DNA of 64,000 nucleotides from NCBI GenBank assembly GCA_028289455.1, contig JANQPN010000039.1, positions 1 to 64,000 of the forward strand, given 5' to 3'. The notes below the pieces were generated by a model, which saw nothing but the letters and a program-made list of their open reading frames with translations, did not search any database and was not told the origin of the DNA. The DNA is from Wenzhouxiangellaceae bacterium. GTDB taxonomy: Bacteria > Pseudomonadota > Gammaproteobacteria > Xanthomonadales > Wenzhouxiangellaceae. The translations under genes and the position numbers were made by a program. Below, in pieces: positions 27,552 to 36,400 of this stretch. The stretch's first letter is position 1. Each line of letters starts with the position of its first letter.

Positions 27552-27717
27552 TCCCGTCTCCGTTATTGCTATATGCAGGTAATACGCATAACAACCGGAG
27601 GTGGTTCGATATCGCCCCGATACTTATTTTCAAACCATCGTCAAATCAAAACGAACCGAATACATGGCCGGTGCGTATTGCTATTTAAATGATTAAAAGT
27701 GCTGGAGGAACAGCAAT

Positions 27718-28401
27718 ATGTCAGAGCGGCTGGTTTCCCGGGTCATCACGGCCTGTCAAAAGTTGAATTGCATCACTGCTTCTACCGTAAAAATGGTTGG
27801 ACTCGATGCACGGTTGTTCGCATGGACTGTTTTTTTAAAAACGCCGGCAGCCATCATTGTTCTGGTATTACTGCTCGCAACCAAACCGGCCTTCCCCCAG
27901 CAGGCCAGCTATGACTATGATGAGAGAGGCAGGTTGGCTGCTATCAGTTACGACAATGGCGTTAGCGTCCAATTCAGTTATGACGATAACGGAAACCTGC
28001 TGCAACGCCAGATCAGTGTCATCGAGCCATCGGGCATCCTGCAGTTCAATATGGGCACACTCAGCGTCAATGAAGACGGCGGCAACATCACCATCATGGT
28101 GCAGCGCCTGCAAGGCAGCAACAATGCTGTCAGCGTGGCTTTTGCTACTGCCGATATAACCGCAGAGGCCGGCAGCGACTATATCAGCAACAACGGTACC
28201 CTGAACTGGCCGGCCGGTGACACGGACGACCGGATGATCATTCTGGAGCCGATCGCCGATCCCGATGGTGAACCTGATGAGCGCTTTTCACTGGCTTTAT
28301 CAAATCCCACAGGCGGCGCAGTATTGGGCCCAGTGACCAATCTGGTGATTACACTGCTGGATGATGACGAGCGTTTCTTTGCAGATGGGTTTGAGGGTTA
28401 G
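27718..28401 (+). CDS. Exported YD-repeat/Calx-beta protein with C-terminal DGFE tag
   Basis: 227 residues with a long N-terminus and hydrophobic export segment AAIIVLVLLLATKPAF (about residues 44-60). A single YD-repeat pair follows (YDYDERGRLAAISYDNG, FSYDDNGNLLQRQ). A Calx-beta domain covers about 105-215 (FNMGTLSVNEDGGNITIMVQ, DYISNNGTLNWPAGD, PDERFSLALSNP), and the tail is RFFADGFEG. GGAGG at 27704-27708 sits 9 bases before the ATG. It looks like a shortened relative of the divergent giant RHS protein joined to a calcium-binding-type domain. The next gene, an ECF sigma factor, starts at the base after its stop, so the two are probably co-transcribed. Confidence 0.8.
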   Translation: MSERLVSRVITACQKLNCITASTVKMVGLDARLFAWTVFLKTPAAIIVLVLLLATKPAFPQQASYDYDERGRLAAISYDNGVSVQFSYDDNGNLLQRQISVIEPSGILQFNMGTLSVNEDGGNITIMVQRLQGSNNAVSVAFATADITAEAGSDYISNNGTLNWPAGDTDDRMIILEPIADPDGEPDERFSLALSNPTGGAVLGPVTNLVITLLDDDERFFADGFEG

Positions 28402-29100
28402 ATGTTACGACTGTCAACTTCAGCTGAATCAGCAGACACAACCGTATCGGCAGATCATCAGCGCGCAGGTTTTGTATTTACACAGTCAATCACCGATACT
28501 GAACATTATCACCAACAACCTGACTGGTCCGGTAAACCGGTGAATCAACAGACAACAGACTTGCAATTAATTCATGCCATTGGCGAGGGTAATGCCGAAG
28601 CGCTGGGCAGGCTGTACGATTGTTATGTCGGCAAAATGCTTGGTTTAGCTTACCGCCTCCTGAAAAGCCGGCGAGATGCCGAAGATCTGATTCACGATGT
28701 ATTCTGCGAAGTCTGGAACAAAGCCGGCAGTTATGATGCTAACCGCGGCAGTGTTCAAACCTGGCTGCTGCTGCGCACCCGAAGCCGGGCATTGGATCGT
28801 CTGCGCAGGCAGCAGACCGCACGCAAATATGTGCAGCAGACCACTCAGGAAAACAGCCCGCATGACCTGCCGGCAAGCGCTGGGGAAACCGTTGCTGAAC
28901 ACCAGCGTGCCGTGCATGCCATTCAGAACCTGCCACCCCCGCAACGTCAGGTTATCGAACTCAAATACTTCAAAGGCCTTAGCCTTGCTGAAATTGCCGA
29001 GCGCTGCGCAACCCCTATCGGCACCATTAAATCCCGACTGTCAGCCGCATTGTTGAAGTTGCGCACTGAACTGGGGCTTGGAGAACTGCATGATGCCTAA
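28402..29100 (+). CDS. ECF sigma factor (SigK-like), paired with a cupin anti-sigma factor
   Basis: 232 residues if it starts at the ATG that directly follows the previous stop. Homology begins only at residue ~48, and an in-frame GTG at 28540 would give a more typical 186-residue protein. Region 2 is ALGRLYDCYVGKMLGLAYRL with SRRDAEDLIHDVFCEVW and RGSVQTWLLLRTRSRALDRL. Region 4 is LPPPQRQVIELKYFKGLSLA with the HTH EIAERCATPIGTIKSRLSAA. This is the SigK/ECF11-like group, which responds to oxidative or singlet-oxygen stress in several bacteria. The downstream anti-sigma gene overlaps its end by 11 bp, so the two are translationally coupled. Confidence 0.88.
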   Translation: MLRLSTSAESADTTVSADHQRAGFVFTQSITDTEHYHQQPDWSGKPVNQQTTDLQLIHAIGEGNAEALGRLYDCYVGKMLGLAYRLLKSRRDAEDLIHDVFCEVWNKAGSYDANRGSVQTWLLLRTRSRALDRLRRQQTARKYVQQTTQENSPHDLPASAGETVAEHQRAVHAIQNLPPPQRQVIELKYFKGLSLAEIAERCATPIGTIKSRLSAALLKLRTELGLGELHDA

Positions 29101-29689
29101 GTTAAACCCCGACCAGCTTGATCAATTATTAATGGATATCACCGCTCTGGAAGATATCGATTCGTCGCTTGATGCAAATTCTCAAGACGATCTGGTATCA
29201 ACCGTTACCAAACAGATTCAACCGCTTTCGCCCAGCCCCGGTTTGCGCGATAAGTTAATGAACACTGTTACTTCCGAAACGTCAGCCCCGGGTTTTGCCG
29301 ATCGCCTCAGCCGGTTCTTCAAACTGGATTTACGTGTTGTTCATCAGCACCTCGCTGACCTTGCCAACATAACTGCACCGAATTGGGAAGCCACCAGACT
29401 GGAAGGAATCTGGCTGAAACATTTTGACGGCGGGCCCGGCCTGCAGCAGGCAGATTGCGGCTTTGTGTACATGGAGCCTGGCACCAGTGCTCCCATGCAC
29501 CGCCATATCGGCAATGAATGGATGATGGTATTACAGGGAGAAGCACTGATCGGCGATGGCCAATCCATGCTGGCAGGTGATGTGTTGTTGAGCCCTGCCG
29601 AAAGTTGTCATGAGTTTTCCGCAGTCGGTAAACAGGCGCTGGTATTTGCCGTGATAGTGTTTGAAGGTATCGACTGGCATCCTGACTGA
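29090..29689 (+). CDS. ChrR-like cupin anti-sigma factor
   Basis: 199 residues from the ATG at 29090, which follows GGAG by 6 bases and overlaps the sigma gene. The N-terminal half (about 1-65) is the helical anti-sigma part, here without the HxxxCxxC zinc motif of classical ChrR. The C-terminal half is a cupin: FVYMEPGTSAPMHRHIGNEW, MVLQGEALIGDG, MLAGDVLLSPAESCHEFSA. His/His/Glu and a later His are able to hold a metal. It should hold the upstream sigma factor inactive until a signal, probably oxidative, reaches the cupin. The role is inferred from family and position. Confidence 0.85.
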   Translation: MMPKLNPDQLDQLLMDITALEDIDSSLDANSQDDLVSTVTKQIQPLSPSPGLRDKLMNTVTSETSAPGFADRLSRFFKLDLRVVHQHLADLANITAPNWEATRLEGIWLKHFDGGPGLQQADCGFVYMEPGTSAPMHRHIGNEWMMVLQGEALIGDGQSMLAGDVLLSPAESCHEFSAVGKQALVFAVIVFEGIDWHPD

Positions 29690-29764
29690 ACTCCACAGCC
29701 AACCGGCAGCAGATTCAGGCGATAAAAACATCATCAACTGACCGACATCGGCTACACTATACCG

Positions 29765-30604
29765 ATGAGTGAAGTCGCCAATCCACAACCGGTTCAACAA
29801 CCGGATATTCCATTTGCCACGGTCAAAGGGGAAGCCATAACCCACCTGCCCCAGGACTTGTACATACCGCCTGATGCGCTGGAAGTCATCCTGGAAGCCT
29901 TTACCGGACCACTGGACCTGTTGCTGTACCTGATTCGCCGCCAAAACCTGGATATTCTGGATATTCCTATTGCCGAAATCACCCGGCAGTATGTTGATTA
30001 CATTGAAATGATGCGTGATATGCGGCTCGAGCTGGCTGCGGAGTATCTTGTCATGGCTGCGATCCTGGCCGAGATCAAATCACGCATGCTGCTGCCTAAG
30101 CCCACCAGCGATGAAGAAGACGATGTCGACCCCAGAGCTGAGCTGGTGCGCAGGCTGCAGGAATACGAGCGTTTTAAACAGGCTGCTGAAGATATCGACC
30201 AGCTCACCCGGCTGGAACGTGATACGTTTGCGGTCAACGCTGAAGCCAGCGACTTACACCCGGAGCGCCCCGAACCGCAGATTGATCTGCGCGAGCTGTT
30301 GCTGGCGCTTAAAGAGGTACTGCACCGCGCCGACCTGTTCTCCCAGCACACTATTGCCGGGGAACCCTTGTCTGTGCGCGAAAGAATGTCGATTGTACTG
30401 CAGCGCCTGAACGAAGGACATTCAATGGAATTCGAGCAGATGTTCAGCCGTGAAGAAGGCCGAATGGGCGTAGTGGTGACCTTCATCGCCATGCTGGAGC
30501 TGCTCAAAGAGCATTTAATCGACATTATCCAGAAAACACCGGGGGCCCAAATTTACCTGCGCGCTGCCGCAGACAGCACTGAAAACGCTGCGGCCCCGGC
30601 ATAA
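29765..30604 (+). CDS. scpA: Segregation and condensation protein A
   Basis: 279 residues, the kleisin subunit that bridges the two SMC heads in the bacterial condensin. The N-terminal core is FTGPLDLLLYLIRRQNLDIL and IPIAEITRQYVDYIEMM, then LAAEYLVMAAILAEIKSRML, with the acidic linker PTSDEEDDVDPRAELVRRL. The C-terminal winged helix lies at about 195-265 (FEQMFSREEGRMGVVVTFIA and LELLKEHLIDIIQ). It has a slightly extended N-terminus. It is followed after 28 bp by scpB in the usual operon with rluB. Confidence 0.96.
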   Translation: MSEVANPQPVQQPDIPFATVKGEAITHLPQDLYIPPDALEVILEAFTGPLDLLLYLIRRQNLDILDIPIAEITRQYVDYIEMMRDMRLELAAEYLVMAAILAEIKSRMLLPKPTSDEEDDVDPRAELVRRLQEYERFKQAAEDIDQLTRLERDTFAVNAEASDLHPERPEPQIDLRELLLALKEVLHRADLFSQHTIAGEPLSVRERMSIVLQRLNEGHSMEFEQMFSREEGRMGVVVTFIAMLELLKEHLIDIIQKTPGAQIYLRAAADSTENAAAPA

Positions 30605-30632
30605 GTTTCAATCATCAGGTCACATACGAATA

Positions 30633-31373
30633 ATGAATCAGACAACATCGGCCGTAAGCGAAACCACAGAGGTTTCCGAAAACCATCAGCAGGCCGCGCA
30701 AACATCACCACCGGTACCGGAAAAACTGCTGCAGATTATTGAAGCGGCAATGCTGGCGGCCGGCGAACCCCTGACGGTTCCCCAGCTGGCCGGTTTGTTC
30801 GCCGAGCATGAACGTCCGGCCAATGGCCTGATCAGAGAAACCCTGGCACTGCTGGATGAGAGTTGCGCCAAACGGGGGATCGAACTGGTCCAGGTGGCTT
30901 CCGGCTACCGGCTGCAGGTCCGTGAAGAACTGCAACCATGGATCAGCAGACTGTGGCAGGAACGTCCCAAGCGCTATTCACGCGCTCTGCTGGAGACGCT
31001 GGCTCTGGTTGCCTATCGGCAGCCGGTTACTCGGGGTGAAATCGAAGATGTGCGTGGCGTCAGCGTCAGCAGTAACATCATCCGCACTCTGCTGGAACGC
31101 AACTGGATCCGGGAAGTCGGACACCGTGACGTGCCCGGACGGCCGGTACTGTTTGGCACCACCAAAACCTTTCTGGATTACTTCAACCTGAAGAGCCTGG
31201 ATGAATTGCCGACACTGGCGGAAATTCAGGATCTGGAAAACTTCGAACCTGAGCTGGAATTGCAGCATCCGGAGAGCGATGATCAGACACCCGCTAAAGC
31301 AGCCCAGCCGCCCACAGATGACGAAGATAATCCACCAGATGGTGCACATGCCGAGCACCACGAAGCTGAATAG
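30633..31373 (+). CDS. scpB: Segregation and condensation protein B
   Basis: 246 residues. Two winged-helix domains: IIEAAMLAAGEPLTVPQLAG at the start of the first, and RYSRALLETLALVAYRQPVT with RGEIEDVRGVSVSSNIIRTL in the second. The conserved end is VGHRDVPGRPVLFGTTKTFL. It dimerises and binds the ScpA linker. The last ~50 residues are acidic and disordered (ESDDQTPAKAAQPPTDDED), longer than in many homologues. It sits 2 bp from rluB and 28 bp from scpA. Confidence 0.95.
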   Translation: MNQTTSAVSETTEVSENHQQAAQTSPPVPEKLLQIIEAAMLAAGEPLTVPQLAGLFAEHERPANGLIRETLALLDESCAKRGIELVQVASGYRLQVREELQPWISRLWQERPKRYSRALLETLALVAYRQPVTRGEIEDVRGVSVSSNIIRTLLERNWIREVGHRDVPGRPVLFGTTKTFLDYFNLKSLDELPTLAEIQDLENFEPELELQHPESDDQTPAKAAQPPTDDEDNPPDGAHAEHHEAE

Positions 31374-31375
31374 TT

Positions 31376-32368
31376 ATGCCTGCTAAACGCTCATCAATCT
31401 CCACTTCAAGCAGGTCAGGCGGACATTCCGCACCACCCGCTGCTGAGCGAATTCAGAAAATTCTGGCGCGTGCCGGCCTGGGCTCCAGACGTGGTCTGGA
31501 AAACGCTATCAAAGCAGGAGAAGTCTCGATCAACGGCAAGCCCGGAGAGCTGGGCAGCAGCCTGTCTGAAGGCGATAAGGTTGAATACAATAATCGTCGT
31601 TATCAGGTAGTCACCAGTGCCCAACCCCAGCAGACACTGCTGTATAACAAGCCGGTTGGAGAAATCACCACTCAGAGTGACCCGGAAGGCCGCAAGACGG
31701 TTTTTGACCGGCTGCCTAAGCCTGACCACGGCCGCTGGGTTGCCATCGGCCGGCTGGATATCAATACCAGCGGGCTGCTTATTCTGACCACCGACGGTGA
31801 ACTGGCCAATGCCATGATGCACCCCAGTTCTCAGGTCGACCGCGAATACGCCTGCCGTGTGCACGGCCAGGTCAGCGAAGAACAGCTGCAGGCATTGCGT
31901 GACGGCGTTGAGCTGGAAGACGGCCCGGCCAAGTTCAGTGATATTGCGATTGCCGGCGGAGGTGAATCGAATCAATGGTTCCAGGTAACCATTATGGAAG
32001 GCCGCAATCGCGAAGTACGCCGCCTGTGGGCCACTCAGGGTGTAGAGGTCAGCAGGCTGCAGCGGGTTCGTTACGGAGCCGCATTTCTGCCCAAGGGTCT
32101 GCTCCGCGGACAGTGGCACTGGCTGAGCGAGCGCAATCACAAAGTCCTGCGCGAAGATGTCAAGCTCCCCGGGCAGACCTCGGTACTGACCCTGCAGCCG
32201 ATAAAATCAGGCCGGCGCATGCAACCGGCAGGCAACAGAAACAGCGGCCGTAAAAAGAAAACCGGACATTCTGCTGCATCAAGTAAAAGAAATAAATTAC
32301 CCGGCACATCAGCCAAGCGTAAAACCAGTAAATCCGGCACACTGTCAGTGCGCCGTAAACGCCGTTAG
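31376..32368 (+). CDS. rluB: 23S rRNA pseudouridine synthase (RluB type)
   Basis: 330 residues. An N-terminal S4 RNA-binding domain (ERIQKILARAGLGSRRGLEN) is followed by the RsuA/RluB catalytic domain. The catalytic Asp is in IGRLDINTSGLLILTTDG, with MHPSSQVDREYACRVHGQ and MEGRNREVRRLWATQGVEVS after it. It isomerises U2605 of 23S rRNA in E. coli. The C-terminal ~60 residues are a Lys/Arg/Ser-rich disordered tail, common in gammaproteobacterial RluB and probably RNA-binding. It is the last member of the scpA-scpB-rluB operon. Confidence 0.95.
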   Translation: MPAKRSSISTSSRSGGHSAPPAAERIQKILARAGLGSRRGLENAIKAGEVSINGKPGELGSSLSEGDKVEYNNRRYQVVTSAQPQQTLLYNKPVGEITTQSDPEGRKTVFDRLPKPDHGRWVAIGRLDINTSGLLILTTDGELANAMMHPSSQVDREYACRVHGQVSEEQLQALRDGVELEDGPAKFSDIAIAGGGESNQWFQVTIMEGRNREVRRLWATQGVEVSRLQRVRYGAAFLPKGLLRGQWHWLSERNHKVLREDVKLPGQTSVLTLQPIKSGRRMQPAGNRNSGRKKKTGHSAASSKRNKLPGTSAKRKTSKSGTLSVRRKRR

Positions 32369-32430
32369 AAAACCTGACCGGTCGTCCCAATATCTGATGC
32401 TATTGATGAATCTAGTATTAGGATGACCTC

Positions 32431-32811
32431 ATGAACGACACCACAGAACAACTCAGCATGAGTGGCGCGGAATTATTCCGCGAAGAAACCTTTACCGATC
32501 AGAAAATCGGCAGCATCCGCCGTTTGACACCGGTCGATGCGGACGGCAACCAGGACGCATCCCGCCAGGTGCAGTTTTTCGGCCAGACACAGGTCCTGAC
32601 ACCTGCCGGACCGTTACCCATCAGTTTCGAACTGGAAGCAAGCAATTTGAATGAGGCTGCAGACGGGTTTGCCGAGGCAGCTGAACAGGCGCTGGAAAAA
32701 ACCATGCAGGAATTGCAGGAACTGCGCCGTCAGCAGCAGTCATCCATCGTTGTGCCCGGACAAGGTGGTCCGGGTGGCGGTATGCCCGGCGGTGGATTAC
32801 AGATGCCTTAA
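32431..32811 (+). CDS. Small cytoplasmic protein of unknown function
   Basis: 126 residues without a signal peptide. The N-terminal half is a beta-rich block (FTDQKIGSIRRLTPVDADGN, VQFFGQTQVLTPAGPLPISF). A helix follows (EAADGFAEAAEQALEKTMQE) and the end is a flexible Gly/Pro tail, GQGGPGGGMPGGGLQMP. The Gly-rich tail is the odd feature. I recognise no named family. It is 62 bp after rluB and 16 bp before the cupin gene, so it is probably the first gene of a pair. Confidence 0.75.
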   Translation: MNDTTEQLSMSGAELFREETFTDQKIGSIRRLTPVDADGNQDASRQVQFFGQTQVLTPAGPLPISFELEASNLNEAADGFAEAAEQALEKTMQELQELRRQQQSSIVVPGQGGPGGGMPGGGLQMP

Positions 32812-32827
32812 TCAACAGGCCTGAAAC

Positions 32828-33151
32828 ATGACCAGGCTTACCGTTAACAGCGCTTTGCAGGCTTTGAACGGCCATGATATGCCGTTCAAAGCACTGTTTG
32901 AACACGGTTCGCTGGTTATTGAAATCTATCAGCCGGATAAAGTCGATCATCAGCAGCCGCATGCACGCGATGAGGTGTATGTGGTCATTTCCGGTTCAGG
33001 CTATTTTGTCAATGGTGAATCCCGCCAGCCATTTGAAGCCGGTGAGGTTTTGTTTGTACCGGCAGGCGAATCCCACCGTTTTGAGGAATTCACTGACGAT
33101 TTTGCCACCTGGGTGATTTTTTATGGACCCGAAGGTGGAGAACGGCAATAA
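32828..33151 (+). CDS. Small cupin-domain protein
   Basis: 107 residues forming one cupin barrel. Motif 1 is HQQPHARDEVYVVISGSGYF, with HxHxxDEVY-type metal ligands reduced to one His pair and Glu. Motif 2 is FEAGEVLFVPAGESHRFEEF. No catalytic identity can be inferred. The 16-bp spacing after the Gly-rich-tail protein suggests one transcript with it. Confidence 0.85.
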   Translation: MTRLTVNSALQALNGHDMPFKALFEHGSLVIEIYQPDKVDHQQPHARDEVYVVISGSGYFVNGESRQPFEAGEVLFVPAGESHRFEEFTDDFATWVIFYGPEGGERQ

Positions 33152-33336
33152 TGCTGTAGATTCTTCTTGCCCTTACCTGTCATCAAATAATGTAACGCCA
33201 GATTTGAGCTTTCCGTATAACCACAGCTCTTGACTCATTGCCGTCACCCTTCAATGCTCCAGTCGGGGCATACCTTCATAATAACTGCGAGGATTTACCC
33301 TCAATCCGGGACCTTTAAAGTTAACCAGGAGTCATT

Positions 33337-33420
33337 TTGGACCACCTGGAGGAAATGATAAACTTTATTCAGGGTTTAATAACAAGTAGAAGGGTGGTAA
33401 TGGCTCCCACCCGGGGATAG
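33337..33420 (+). CDS. Possible 27-residue leader ORF before the patatin gene
   Basis: TTG at 33337 lies 5 bases after a perfect AGGAG (33327-33331), and the frame runs to TAG at 33418-33420. The peptide starts MDHLEEMINFIQGLITSRRV, amphipathic and with no rare-codon run. The patatin ATG is 4 bp further on in another frame, with only a weak ribosome site of its own, so coupled translation is plausible. It is below the size at which coding can be judged from sequence alone. Confidence 0.3.
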   Translation: MDHLEEMINFIQGLITSRRVVMAPTRG

Positions 33421-33424
33421 AGCT

Positions 33425-36400
33425 ATGACAGATAAAACTGAGAAAACTGCAACCGCTCATGCAGACGAAGGCTCCAATAAAAATTCAGAACCCGCTCCAC
33501 TATGGGTGACTGTTTTACAAAAACTTCGCCTGATACGAAAATACGTACCCGAAAAAAAGCCGGAAGCCATATCTATATGGGAAGTTATCAGCCAGGAGCT
33601 TGAGCTGATAAGGCAAAAAAGACTTTTCCGAAGATATCCGAATAAGCGACAGGCAGGTGTTACGGGACGGCAAACTAATTCTCAGGGGGAAAAGGCCGGC
33701 AAACGAGCTGCTCCCGGGCCTGAGGTTCTGAAAAAAAGCTGGCGTTCCGGCCTTTGGGGTCTGGCTTTTTCCGGTGGCGGAATTCGCAGTGCCACATTCA
33801 ACCTCGGTATTCTGCAGGCGCTTGCCAGACAAGGGCTACTCAAACGCGTTGACTTATTATCTACTGTATCAGGCGGAGGCTATATAGGCAGCTGGTTAAA
33901 TGCTTTGCTCTATCGCATCAGTAACCAGGAAAATCAGCATAACAAATCACCTGTGAATACTGCAGAAGACATCCTTTCAGGTCGTGATTTAACCGGTATC
34001 GCCAGCGATAATACGGTTCCTGATCAAAGCAGCAATTCCCTGCACAACCAGGAATACAGTGAAAACCCTCATCTTCGCTTTCTTCGTCAATTCAGCAATT
34101 ATTTAACGCCTCGTTACGGCTTTTTCACTGCTGATACCTGGTCCGCAATTATCACATATGTGCGGAACCTTCTATTGAACCTGATTGTTTTATTGCCCTT
34201 GATCAGCGCAGTGCTGCTGATCATTCATCTCCTCAACAGTCTGTTTTATAAAATTATAAACAGCAGCTGGGAGCCTACCGGAATATCAGCATTATGGGCT
34301 GGCTCGCTGGTCATTTTGCTGTTGGCGGCATTCACAGTAGGTCGTAATTTTGGGTTTATCCAGCACTCATCAGAGCAGGCTCAGCCAAACAGCGATGATC
34401 AAATCAAACTCCAGTGGCTTTTTGTATTGCCCATGTTTGGGTTATCAATTATTGGTTGTGTAGCGCTTTTTCAAACAGCAGCTCTTCACACTCAGCCATT
34501 GCTTTACTGGATCATAAGCGGCGCCCTGATTCATGGACTGTTCTGGTGTGTGGCAGGTATAACAACATGGGCAACCCGCTTTAGAACACATAATGATGAA
34601 ACCAATAAAAATGTATTGGTCAGCCGCTGGTGGCGGACATGGTTGCGAATTTTACTTTCAGCATTACTCAGCGGCGCAATTGCCGGTATTGGTCTGTATT
34701 GGGTTGGCACCTTATTTGTCGATAGTTCCAGCACGCAGGTGCGTCCGCTTATTATTCAGCTGGTATTTGGCCCGCCGTTGCTCATGGTCATAGGGTATTT
34801 AAGCAGCGTCTTATTTACCGGCTTTATGGGACGCACCCTGGGTGAACCCCAGCGGGAATGGTTAAGCCGTCTGGGTGCCTGGGGAATGATTTATGCTGTT
34901 GTCTGGGTCCTAATCAACGGACTTGTGCTGGCAGGACCATTTTTAATTGCGGCCTCTCATAACCCCCTAAAAGCCGGACTGTTAACCGGTTGGCTGGCCA
35001 CCATAATCGGCGGTGCACTGGCTGGCAGATCATCAGATAAAGATGGTTGGACCAAGGCAGTGAAATTGTCACTGATAAAATTTGCACCCTATGTATTAAT
35101 CATAGGGTTGATAGCCGGACTGTCCAGCGCCCTCTATCATGGAACGTTAAATACTGCTGCAGTAACTTCAGCAGACATCAAAAGTGAGCAGGTTGAGCAC
35201 AAGTATTCAGCATTTATATCCAGCCTGTCCGGAATAACAGTTGCTGAAAATAGCGAAGCCAAAAAAACGCAAAAAACTGCATTAACAACCAGGCTGCAAA
35301 CTGCCTGGCATAACTATATTGCGACCTATGACCTCAGCGACCGACCATTTAATATTCTTGCCTGGCTGGTCGCCTTGCTATTGATCAGTTTATTTATGGC
35401 GCGCGTATTGGATGTCAATGACTTTTCCATGCACCACTTCTATAGCAATCGCCTGGTCAGATGTTATCTGGGGGCAACAGTCCCTCGAAAGATAAGACGT
35501 AAACAGGTACAACCTTTTACCGGCTTCAGTGAGTCTGATGATATCCCGTTACATGCTGTGGATGGGTTTAAAGACTGTGCTAATAACAAAGAATCCACTC
35601 AAATTGCCGTTCATGATGGACCATTGCATATTATCAACTGCGCACTTAATCTGGTCGCAGGTGAAGAACTGGCCTGGCAGGAGAGGAATGCCGCTTCGTT
35701 TTTTATGACGCCACTGCATTGTGGATTCCACCCTTTCGAAAACCAGGCGAATGACTCGGCAATAAATGACGTTATCAGCGACAACGGCTTCCGACCAACT
35801 GATGAGTATGCATCGCAACGAAGCAAGCTGGTCAAATGGGTGCTTGAATCGAAAATTACTTTAGGTAATGCACTGGCCACATCAGGCGCAGCTTTTACCT
35901 CTAATATGGGCGCCTACACCACTCCGGCTGCCGCATTTCTAATGACATTATTTAATATCCGGCTGGGACGCTGGATAGGCAACCCAAGACATCGCAAAAG
36001 CTGGCAGTTCACCAGCCCCAGATTCGCTCCTTGGACATTGATCCAGGAACTGCTGGGATTGACCAAAAGCGACACACCGTATGTATATTTATCTGATGGT
36101 GGTCATTTCGATAATCTTGGCGTTTATGAGCTGGTGCGCCGCCGATGCCGGTTTATTGTAGTCTGCGATGCCGGCGCAGACCCTGACTTTGAATTCGCCG
36201 ATTTAAGTAACGTAATTCGTAAAGTACGTGCCGATTTCGGCGTCGATATTCATATCGATACGCGTGAGCTGATCCCTGATGAAAATGGACTGGTTACCAA
36301 TCATTGTGCAATTGGGCATATCCATTATCCACCTGATGGCGAAGATGCCAGTAATCAGGAGCATGATGAGTCAAAGGTTGGAACACTGTTATACATAAAG

